Assembly: GCA_025054905.1 (NCBI GenBank)
Contig: JANWZF010000258.1
Location: 1-12,724 of the forward strand
Reading direction: 5' to 3'
DNA: 12,724 nucleotides
From: Tepidimonas sp.
GTDB taxonomy: Bacteria; Pseudomonadota; Gammaproteobacteria; Burkholderiales; Burkholderiaceae_C
Every line of letters starts with the position of its first letter. Position 1 is the stretch's first letter. Below are positions 1-5,322 of this stretch, piece by piece. The notes below the pieces were generated by a model, which saw nothing but the letters and a program-made list of their open reading frames with translations, was not told where the DNA came from and ran no database searches. A program made the translations under genes and the position numbers.

Positions 1-1
1 G

Positions 2-1462
2 ATGGTGGTGCGCGCCAAGATCGACATGGCCAGCCCCAACCTCAACCTGCGCGACCCCACGATCTACCGCATCAAGCACGCCGCGCACCACAACACCGGC
101 ACGCGCTGGTGCGTCTATCCGATGTACACCTTTGCGCACCCGATCGAGGATGCGCTGGAAAACATCACGCACAGCATCTGCACGCTCGAATTCGAGGATC
201 AACGCCCGTTTTACGACTGGCTGCTGGCCCGCCTGGTGCCGCTGCTGCGCGCGCCGCAGTTCGCGCGCGCGCGCCAGCGCATCGAGGCCCTGCGGGCACA
301 GGGGGTTGAAGCCGGCAAGGAGTTCGCGCTGCGCTGCCACAACGCGGCGGCGCGCCTGGGCACCAACACCCCCGCCGAGCGCCGTCTGGCGGCGATGATG
401 GCGCGCTGGGAACACGACCGCGACCAGCTGCTGCGCGACCTGGATGGCTTCTTTGCCCTGCTGCTGGGCGAGCTGCACCACTTCACGCCGCTGCTGGCCG
501 AAGCGCTGACGGCCTACGAGCCCGAACCGTTCGACCTGCCACACCAGTACGAGTTTGCGCGCCTGAACCTGACCTACGTCGTCACCAGCAAGCGCAAGCT
601 CAAGCAGCTGGTCGAGGAGGGCATCGTGATGGGCTGGGACGACCCGCGCATGCCCACCCTGGTCGGCCTGCGCCGCCGCGGCTACACGCCGGAGGCGATC
701 CGGCTGTTCTGCGAGCGCACGGGCGTCAGCAAGGCGCAGGGCTGGATCGACTATGCCAACCTCGACATTGCGCTGCGCGACGAGCTGGAAGCCAAGGCCC
801 CGCGCGCGATGGCCGTCCTGGATCCGCTGGAGCTGCGGCTGACCAACTGGGCCGAGGTGTTCGGCCACGAAGGGCACCGTGAGCCGTGCCGTGCCCCGGT
901 GCACCCCCACCACCCCGGCTGGGGGCAGCGCTGCTTCACGCTCGGCCCGCGACTGTGGATCGAGCGCGAGGACTTCATGGAACAGCCCCCCAAGGGGTAC
1001 TTCCGCCTCTACCCCGGCAACAAGGTGCGGCTCAAATACGGCTACGTGATCGAGTGCACCGGTTGCGACAAGGACGCCGACGGCCGCATCACCGCGGTGC
1101 TGGCGCGGGTGGTGCCCGACACCAAGAGCGGCACGCCCGGGGCCGACGCGGTCAAGGTCAAAGGCACCCTCACGTGGGTCGGGGCGCACGACGCCGTGGC
1201 GGCCGAATTCCGTCTGTACGACCGCCTGTTCACCGAGCCGCAACCCGACGCGGGCGGCAAAGACTTCAAGGCGGCCCTCAACCCCCACAGCCTGCGCATC
1301 GTGCAGGGGTACGTGGAGCCGGGCCTGGCCGACCTTCAAGCCGAGCAGCGCCTGCAGTTCGAGCGCCACGGCTACTTCTGCACCGATCGCCACGATCATC
1401 GGGCCGATCGGCCGGTGTTCAACCGCATCACCACCCTGAAGGACGGCTGGGGGGGACGCTGA
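2..1462 (+). CDS. glnS: Glutamine--tRNA ligase (GlnRS), 3' part, N-terminus outside window
   Basis: This class I aminoacyl-tRNA synthetase charges tRNA-Gln with glutamine in the cytoplasm. The frame is open at the left edge; by recall of E. coli GlnRS roughly 175-190 N-terminal residues, including the HIGH-type motif, lie upstream. The visible 486 residues start at the RAKIDMASPN segment. The KMSKS-equivalent loop VTSKRK is at residues 194-199 and is followed by GWDDPRMPTLVGLRRRGYTP (211-230). The two anticodon-binding beta-barrels occupy about 265-486 and include WIEREDF, GNKVRLKYGYVIEC, EFRLYDRLF and FERHGYFC. The oddity is about 95 extra residues (around 79-175) between YDWLL and HQYEFARLNL, where E. 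coli GlnRS has a short loop. The TGA stop lies 3 bp from the convergent xerD stop, and no terminator is visible. Identity is certain; only the insertion is uncertain in function. Confidence 0.97.
   Translation: MVVRAKIDMASPNLNLRDPTIYRIKHAAHHNTGTRWCVYPMYTFAHPIEDALENITHSICTLEFEDQRPFYDWLLARLVPLLRAPQFARARQRIEALRAQGVEAGKEFALRCHNAAARLGTNTPAERRLAAMMARWEHDRDQLLRDLDGFFALLLGELHHFTPLLAEALTAYEPEPFDLPHQYEFARLNLTYVVTSKRKLKQLVEEGIVMGWDDPRMPTLVGLRRRGYTPEAIRLFCERTGVSKAQGWIDYANLDIALRDELEAKAPRAMAVLDPLELRLTNWAEVFGHEGHREPCRAPVHPHHPGWGQRCFTLGPRLWIEREDFMEQPPKGYFRLYPGNKVRLKYGYVIECTGCDKDADGRITAVLARVVPDTKSGTPGADAVKVKGTLTWVGAHDAVAAEFRLYDRLFTEPQPDAGGKDFKAALNPHSLRIVQGYVEPGLADLQAEQRLQFERHGYFCTDRHDHRADRPVFNRITTLKDGWGGR
236..526 (+). 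other. Extra ~95-residue helical segment inside GlnRS
   Basis: Residues about 79-175 of the visible GlnRS frame have no counterpart in the E. coli enzyme as I remember it. There, the helix ending YDWVLDN runs almost directly into PRQYEFSRLNL. The segment is rich in Ala, Arg, Leu and Glu, lacks Pro/Gly-rich loops, and looks like three or four helices (around 86-103, 104-118, 124-148 and 149-170). The frame and GC3 codon bias continue smoothly through it, so it is not a frameshift artefact. It could be a lineage-specific insertion shared with relatives or something specific to this strain. I cannot tell which. Confidence 0.7.
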
Positions 1463-1465
1463 CGG

Positions 1466-2386
1466 TCAGGACGCGGTGCCACCCCCGCCGCGAGGGTGGT
1501 GGCGCGCGTGCAGGGCCTTCAGGCGCTCGCGTGCCACGTGGGTATAGATCGTGGTGGTGCTGATGTCGGCGTGCCCCAGCAGCAGCTGCACCGCCCGCAG
1601 GTCCGCCCCGTGGTTGAGCAGATGGGTGGCAAACGCATGCCGCAACGTATGGGGCGACAGCGGCACGAGGATGCCCGCCTGTTGCGCGTAGCGCTTGATC
1701 AGCTTCCAGAACATCACGCGCGACATGGCCGCGCCGTGGCGCTCGGTCACGAACAGATCGTCGCTGCGGCGCCCCGCAAGCAACACGGGCCGTGCCTGCG
1801 CCAGGTAGCGCTGCAGCCATTGCGCCGCCTCATCGCCCAACGGCACCAGGCGTTCCTTACGCCCTTTGCCGGTGACACGCACCACCTGGTCGGCCAGGCT
1901 CAGCTCAAACAGCTGCAGCCCCACCAGTTCGCTGACGCGCAGACCGCTGGCGTACATCAGCTCCAGCATCGCCCGGTCGCGCAGGCCCAGCGCCGTGCGG
2001 GTGTCGGGGGCCGCCAGCAACGCGTCCACCTGCGCCTCGGTCAGCGTCTTGGGCACCCGCAACGGCGTGCGCGCTGCCACCAGCGCCAGCGTCGGGTCGC
2101 GCACCAGCAGATGCTCGCGCAGCGCCCAACGGTAAAAGCGCCGCAGTGCGCTCAGGCGCCGGTTGCTGCTGGTGGCGCGGCTGCCCGTCAGACGCGCGGC
2201 CAGGTAACGCTGCAGCAGCGCGGCGTCGGCCTGCAGCAGCGTGGCCTGCTGCGCAGCCAGCCAGCATGCCAGCGCCGACAGATCCGCCCGGTAGGCCGCC
2301 AGCGTGCGCTCGGCCAACCCCTCCTCCAGCCACAGCGCATCGGCAAAACGATCGATCAGCGCGGCATCCCCCGGTATCATCGCCAT
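1466..2386 (-). CDS. xerD: Site-specific tyrosine recombinase XerD
   Basis: XerD acts with XerC and FtsK at the dif site to resolve chromosome dimers before division. The 306-residue protein has an N-terminal core-binding SAM-like domain (about 8-95, including ALWLEEGLAERTLAAYRADL). A catalytic domain follows with the full tyrosine-recombinase set: R150 (ASGLRVSELVGL), K174 (GKGRKERLVPLG), H246 and R249 (SPHTLRHAFATHLLNHGADL), H272 (LLLGH) and nucleophile Y281 (STTTIYTHV). Length and C-terminus (LHARHHPRG) match E. coli XerD (298 aa), with a short Gly-rich tail added. XerD fits better than XerC on the IYTHV and HHPR endings. The start is ambiguous: ATG at 2386 (MAMIPGD) or the in-frame ATG at 2380 (MIPGD). 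Neither has a Shine-Dalgarno sequence. The gene is divergent from gloB with no spacer. Nothing nearby suggests a phage or integron integrase role. Confidence 0.95.
   Translation of the reverse strand: MAMIPGDAALIDRFADALWLEEGLAERTLAAYRADLSALACWLAAQQATLLQADAALLQRYLAARLTGSRATSSNRRLSALRRFYRWALREHLLVRDPTLALVAARTPLRVPKTLTEAQVDALLAAPDTRTALGLRDRAMLELMYASGLRVSELVGLQLFELSLADQVVRVTGKGRKERLVPLGDEAAQWLQRYLAQARPVLLAGRRSDDLFVTERHGAAMSRVMFWKLIKRYAQQAGILVPLSPHTLRHAFATHLLNHGADLRAVQLLLGHADISTTTIYTHVARERLKALHARHHPRGGGGTAS
2375..2380 (+). promoter_or_regulatory. Candidate -10 element for gloB (possibly leaderless mRNA)
   Basis: TATCAT matches five of six bases of the sigma-70 consensus TATAAT. The seventh base downstream is A2387, the first base of the gloB start codon. 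No Shine-Dalgarno sequence precedes gloB, so a leaderless transcript is consistent. The -35 position (about 2352-2357, TCGATC) matches only three of six bases, which keeps confidence low. Confidence 0.4.
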
Positions 2387-3193
2387 ATGACGATGGTAGC
2401 GCGCGCCGCCGCTTTACAGGTCGAGCCGTTGGCGGCCCTGAGCGACAACTACATCTGGCTGCTGCACGACGGCCATCTGGCCTGGGTGGTCGACCCGGGC
2501 GAGGCCGAACCCGTGCAGCGCGCGCTGCGCGAGCGTGGCCTGGCCCTGCAGGGCATCCTGCTCACGCACCATCACGGTGATCACATCGGCGGCGTGGCAG
2601 CGCTGCGGCAGGCCAGCGGCTGCCGCGTGATCGGCCCGGCGCGCGAGCCGCTGCCCTGGCCGGTGCAACCCGTGGATGAGGGCGCGGTGCTGGAGCTGCT
2701 CGGCCGGCGCTGGCAGGTGCTGGCCGTACCGGGGCACACGCGCGGCCACGTCGCCTACGTCAACGAGCCCACCGCCGCCGACCCGCAGCGCTGGCTGTTC
2801 TGCGGCGATACCCTGTTTGCCGCCGGCTGCGGCCGGCTGTTCGAAGGCACGCCGGCGCAGATGCTGGCCTCGCTCGACCGCCTGGCGGCGTTGCCAGCCT
2901 CCACCCGCGTATGTTGCGCGCATGAGTACACGCTGGGCAACCTGCGCTTTGCGCAGGCGGTGCTGCCGCACGACACGCAGGTGGCAGCGGCGCTGGCCGC
3001 GGCCCAGGCACGCCGGGCCGCGGGGCAACCCACGGTACCCACGACGCTGGCCGAAGAACGTGCCATCAACCCCTTTTTGCGCACGCGGGAACCCGCTGTG
3101 CGCGCGGCACTCCGACAGCAAGGCTTCGAGCCCCTGACGACCGACAGCGATCATTTCGCCGCCCTGCGGCGCTGGAAAGACGGCTTTCGCTGA
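2387..3193 (+). CDS. gloB: Hydroxyacylglutathione hydrolase (glyoxalase II)
   Basis: GloB hydrolyses S-D-lactoylglutathione to D-lactate and glutathione, the second step of cytoplasmic methylglyoxal detoxification. The 268-residue protein is a metallo-beta-lactamase fold. Its binuclear metal site is complete: T60-HHHGDH (H61, H63, D65, H66), H117 in PGHTRGH, D141 in FCGDTLF and H179 in CAHEYT. The early FSDNYIW-like segment (ALSDNYIWLLHD, 17-28) and the C-terminal glyoxalase II domain (INPFLRTREP, then a terminal RRWKDGF) separate it from generic MBL hydrolases. The chosen start at 2387 gives MTMVARAAALQ; the ATG at 2393 is an alternative. The reading frame stays open far upstream, but that part is antisense to xerD and is not coding. 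An MltD-type gene follows after 62 bp, an adjacency also known in E. coli. Confidence 0.95.
   Translation: MTMVARAAALQVEPLAALSDNYIWLLHDGHLAWVVDPGEAEPVQRALRERGLALQGILLTHHHGDHIGGVAALRQASGCRVIGPAREPLPWPVQPVDEGAVLELLGRRWQVLAVPGHTRGHVAYVNEPTAADPQRWLFCGDTLFAAGCGRLFEGTPAQMLASLDRLAALPASTRVCCAHEYTLGNLRFAQAVLPHDTQVAAALAAAQARRAAGQPTVPTTLAEERAINPFLRTREPAVRAALRQQGFEPLTTDSDHFAALRRWKDGFR
2393..2398 (-). promoter_or_regulatory. Candidate -10 element for xerD (possibly leaderless mRNA)
   Basis: On the minus strand this reads TACCAT, four of six to consensus. It is the mirror image of the gloB -10 candidate, and the seventh base downstream is A2386 of the xerD ATG. No convincing -35 is present and there is no ribosome binding site. 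The call rests mainly on the symmetry with the gloB side. Confidence 0.25.
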
Positions 3194-3255
3194 TACGCCG
3201 CCCCGCGGGGGGATGGCCACGGCGGCCGTCGCGTCCTTTCTGCTTGAGTTGAACG

Positions 3256-4842
3256 ATGCCACGATTGCCGATCTGGATGCCACTGCTGACCGCGTTGGGG
3301 CTGGCTGGCTGCGCGAGTCTGCCCTCGGGCGGCAGCCCCTCTTCCCTCTCCCCCGCGGCGGACATGGCACCGGCTGCCTTGATCTCCACCCCGGCTACGC
3401 CCTCCTCGCCCCAGCCTGAGCCGGTTCGTACCCCCCCCACGAGCCCTGCGGCCAGCGGGCAGCCGCAGATCGATCCACCGCCACCGGCCGATCTGGCCGC
3501 GCTGTCCATCCCGGTGGTGCCGGTGCAAGCGCCGCGTGACCTGTGGGAGCGCATCGGCCGCGGCTTTGCGATGCCCGACCTGGACGACGAGCGTGTCGCC
3601 CAATGGGAACGCTGGTACGCCAGCCGTCCCGACTACCTGCAGCGCATGGTCGACCGCGGCAGCAAATACCTGTTTCACATCGTCGAGGAACTCGAGCGCC
3701 GCGGCCTGCCGCAAGAGCTGGCGCTGCTGCCGTTCATTGAAAGCGCCTTCAACCCGCAGGCGGTCTCGCGTGCCAAGGCCGCGGGCATGTGGCAGTTCAT
3801 GCCCGCCACCGGGCGCCACTTCGACCTGAAACAAAACGCCTTTCGCGATGACCGGCGCGATGTGCTGGCCTCCACGCGCGCGGCGCTGGACTACCTGGTG
3901 CGGCTGCACCGTCTGTTTGGCGACTGGCATCTGGCGCTGGCGGCCTACAACTGGGGCGAAGGCAACGTGCAGCGCGCCATCAAGCGCAACCAGGCCGCCG
4001 GCCTGCCCACGGGTTACCAGGATCTGCGCATGCCGGAGGAAACGCGCCACTATGTGCCCAAGCTGCAAGCGGTCAAAAACCTGGTGCGCGCCCCCCAGCA
4101 GTATGGGGTACGGCTACCGGCCGTGGGCAACCATCCGTTTTTCGACAGCGTGCGCATCGAACGCGACATCGACGTGGCCCTGATCGCGCGCCTGGCCGAG
4201 GTCTCCGAAGCCGATTTCCGCACCCTCAACCCCGCGCACCACAAGCCGGTCATCATGGCCGCCGGCACCCCCGAGATCCTGCTGCCGTGGGACAACGCAG
4301 TGCTGTTTGCCGAACGGCTCAAAAGCTGGCGCGGCCCCACGGCCAGCTGGACAGCCTGGCGCGTCCCGCGTGACATGACCGTGGCGCAGGCCGCACGCGA
4401 ACTGGACTGGAGCGAGGCCGAGCTGCGCCAGACCAACCGGATTCCACCACGCATGAAGCTCAAGGCTGGATCGACGATCCTCGTGCCACGCGAAGGCCGG
4501 CTGGATCGCGACGTCCCGGAGCAGCTGGCGGATCACGGGCAGATCCTGCTGGCCCCCGAAGCGCCGCCGGTGCGCACCGTCACGGTCAAGGTGCGCGCGG
4601 GCGACACGCTGGCCCAGGTGGCCAAGCGCCACGGCGTACGCGCCAGTGAGCTGGCCGCCTGGAACGGGCTGCGGCCTCACAGTGCGCTCAAACCAGGGCA
4701 GGTGCTCGTGGTGCAACTGCGTACCCCGGCGGTCAAGGCCTCCGCGGCCAGCCGCAGCCGCACGGCGGCGGCGACTCAACCCGCCCCGCGCCACAAAGCC
4801 GCCACCCAACGCAGTGCCAAGCTGCGGGTGGCGCAGCGCTAA
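3256..4842 (+). CDS. mltD: Membrane-bound lytic murein transglycosylase D-type lipoprotein with LysM
   Basis: This periplasmic, probably outer-membrane-anchored enzyme would cleave the MurNAc-GlcNAc glycan bond to give 1,6-anhydromuropeptides. The 528 residues begin with a lipoprotein signal (MPRLPIW, hydrophobic core, lipobox LAGC with C19). A Pro/Ala/Ser-rich linker (20-90) follows. The SLT/goose-lysozyme-like catalytic domain (about 130-280) has E162 in PFIESAFN as the general acid, then AAGMWQFMPATG (175-186) and LAAYNWGEGNV (228-238). The C-terminal part holds a degenerate LysM-like stretch (about 366-411) and a clear LysM (441-487, VKVRAGDTLAQVAKRHGV...LKPGQVLVV). The last 40 residues are a basic Ala/Thr/Arg tail. 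The ribosome binding site is weak (TTGAG, 7 nt from ATG). It probably follows gloB in one transcript. The family is certain; the D subtype is inferred from the LysM architecture and the gloB neighbour. Confidence 0.92.
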   Translation: MPRLPIWMPLLTALGLAGCASLPSGGSPSSLSPAADMAPAALISTPATPSSPQPEPVRTPPTSPAASGQPQIDPPPPADLAALSIPVVPVQAPRDLWERIGRGFAMPDLDDERVAQWERWYASRPDYLQRMVDRGSKYLFHIVEELERRGLPQELALLPFIESAFNPQAVSRAKAAGMWQFMPATGRHFDLKQNAFRDDRRDVLASTRAALDYLVRLHRLFGDWHLALAAYNWGEGNVQRAIKRNQAAGLPTGYQDLRMPEETRHYVPKLQAVKNLVRAPQQYGVRLPAVGNHPFFDSVRIERDIDVALIARLAEVSEADFRTLNPAHHKPVIMAAGTPEILLPWDNAVLFAERLKSWRGPTASWTAWRVPRDMTVAQAARELDWSEAELRQTNRIPPRMKLKAGSTILVPREGRLDRDVPEQLADHGQILLAPEAPPVRTVTVKVRAGDTLAQVAKRHGVRASELAAWNGLRPHSALKPGQVLVVQLRTPAVKASAASRSRTAAATQPAPRHKAATQRSAKLRVAQR

Positions 4843-4872
4843 GGCTGCACAGCCGGATGGCGCTGGTGCCAC

Positions 4873-4898
4873 AAAAAAGCCAGTCCATGAGGACTGGC
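4873..4898 (-). terminator. Intrinsic terminator of the Gly-Cys-Gly tRNA operon
   Basis: Read on the minus strand, a perfect 8-bp stem (GCCAGTCC / GGACTGGC) with a 4-base loop is followed directly by six T residues. It starts 9 bases after the CCA end of the last tRNA-Gly. In the plus direction no T-tract follows the hairpin, so it is not an obvious terminator for mltD, which ends 30 bp away. Confidence 0.92.
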
Positions 4899-4907
4899 CA
4901 GGGATGC

Positions 4908-4983
4908 TGGAGCGGGAAACGAGTCTCGAACTCGCGACCTCAACCTTGGCAAGGTTGCGCTCTACCAACTGAGCTATTCCCGC
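4908..4983 (-). tRNA. tRNA-Gly (GCC), distal copy
   Basis: A 76-nt tRNA on the minus strand runs from GCGGGAAT at 4983 to an encoded CCA at 4908-4910. The anticodon GCC lies at 4950-4948, within the loop TTGCCAA. The acceptor stem GCGGGAA pairs with TTCCCGC, and the discriminator base is U. The D-arm (AGCTCAGTTGGTAGAGC) and T-arm (GTTCGA) are canonical. It is the last gene of the operon and is identical over all 76 bases to the copy at 5161-5236. Confidence 0.98.
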
Positions 4984-4991
4984 CAACTGCC

Positions 4992-5009
4992 GCAGGCTGG
5001 TTGGCCTGC
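4992..5009. other. Hairpin in the tRNA-Gly/tRNA-Cys spacer
   Basis: A perfect 6-bp inverted repeat (GCAGGC / GCCTGC) with a 6-base loop lies in the 35-bp spacer between the distal tRNA-Gly and tRNA-Cys. No T-tract follows it. It may help expose the tRNA ends for RNase processing. Confidence 0.45.
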
Positions 5010-5018
5010 CGCGCTGAC

Positions 5019-5092
5019 TGGAGGCGCGGGCCGGAGTCGAACCGACCTACTCGGATTTGCAATCCGGTGCATAACCGCTTTGCTACCGCGCC
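5019..5092 (-). tRNA. tRNA-Cys (GCA)
   Basis: A 74-nt tRNA on the minus strand runs from GGCGCGG at 5092 to an encoded CCA at 5019-5021. The anticodon GCA lies at 5060-5058, in the loop of an ACCGGATTGCAAATCCGA arm. The acceptor stem GGCGCGG pairs with CCGCGCC, and the discriminator U is typical of tRNA-Cys. It is the middle gene of the Gly-Cys-Gly operon. Confidence 0.97.
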
Positions 5093-5121
5093 TTGTCTGG
5101 TTCAACCCGACAACCGCCGGA

Positions 5122-5139
5122 TTGGCTCGATGCAGCCAA
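5122..5139. other. Hairpin in the tRNA-Cys/tRNA-Gly spacer
   Basis: A perfect 6-bp inverted repeat (TTGGCT / AGCCAA) with a 6-base loop lies in the 68-bp spacer. A competing longer pairing (GGCTCG / CGAGCC, 5124-5151) overlaps it. The 9-mer CTCGATGCA here recurs in the operon leader at 5245-5253. No T-tract is present, so a processing role is more likely than termination. Confidence 0.4.
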
Positions 5140-5160
5140 CGGCAACGAGCCCGGGTATTC

Positions 5161-5236
5161 TGGAGCGGGAAACGAGTCTCGAACTCGCGACCTCAACCTT
5201 GGCAAGGTTGCGCTCTACCAACTGAGCTATTCCCGC
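5161..5236 (-). tRNA. tRNA-Gly (GCC), promoter-proximal copy
   Basis: A 76-nt tRNA on the minus strand runs from 5236 to an encoded CCA at 5161-5163, with anticodon GCC at 5203-5201. It is base-for-base identical to the distal copy, while the flanks differ, so the tRNA sequence itself is duplicated or kept uniform by gene conversion. It is the first tRNA after the promoter. Confidence 0.98.
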
Positions 5237-5246
5237 ATCGCACCCT

Positions 5247-5281
5247 CGATGCAACGGATTTTTAGCTTGGCCTCTGCATCG
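5247..5281 (-). other. Leader hairpin of the tRNA operon
   Basis: A perfect 7-bp inverted repeat (CGATGCA / TGCATCG) with a 21-base loop lies between the predicted transcription start (about 5288) and the first tRNA-Gly. It would fold in the primary transcript. Confidence 0.4.
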
Positions 5282-5294
5282 CTGGCAGACCTGT

Positions 5295-5322
5295 ATTATA
5301 GCCGAAAAATGCCCAGCTTCAG
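5295..5322 (-). promoter_or_regulatory. Sigma-70 promoter of the tRNA operon
   Basis: On the minus strand a perfect TATAAT (5300-5295) lies 16 bp downstream of CTGAAG (5322-5317), which matches three of six bases of TTGACA. The predicted start is near 5288, giving a leader of about 52 nt before tRNA-Gly. The -35 hexamer overlaps the lon stop codon (5321-5319), so the tRNA promoter is embedded in the end of lon. Between -35 and -10 a weak CCCA/TGGG hairpin followed by ATTTTT might also stop lon transcription. Confidence 0.75.

Larger units (their letters stand above)
2375..2398. repeat. 24-bp near-palindrome spanning both xerD and gloB start codons
   Basis: The centre is between 2386 and 2387, inside CATATG, where the two ATG codons meet back to back. 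Ten of the 12 pairs outward from the centre are complementary; the mismatches are 2377/2396 and 2383/2390. Each arm carries ATG-x-CG-ATG in its own direction, so both proteins begin Met-X-Met. The symmetry could mark an operator for a dimeric regulator. It could also be a by-product of two start regions with similar codons. Confidence 0.6.

Noticed and set aside
1496..2386. Apparent N-terminal extension of gloB by about 297 residues
   Set aside because: This part is antisense to xerD and has shadow-frame composition. Glyoxalase II proteins are about 250-270 aa, matching the start at 2387.
1466..2386. Tyrosine recombinase as a phage or island integrase with tRNA attachment sites nearby
   Set aside because: Sequence and length fit chromosomal XerD. 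It sits among housekeeping genes, and the nearby tRNAs show no truncated duplicate or cargo genes.
3151..4068. Minus-strand open frame over the gloB end and mltD
   Set aside because: It is antisense to two well-identified genes, has low-complexity Arg/Gly/Gln-rich content and contains no motifs.
4857..5265. Plus-strand frames across the tRNA region containing repeated SGKRVSNSRPQPWQGCALPT-type peptides
   Set aside because: These are translations of the antisense of tRNA-Gly and tRNA-Cys. The peptide repeat simply reflects the identical tRNA-Gly copies.
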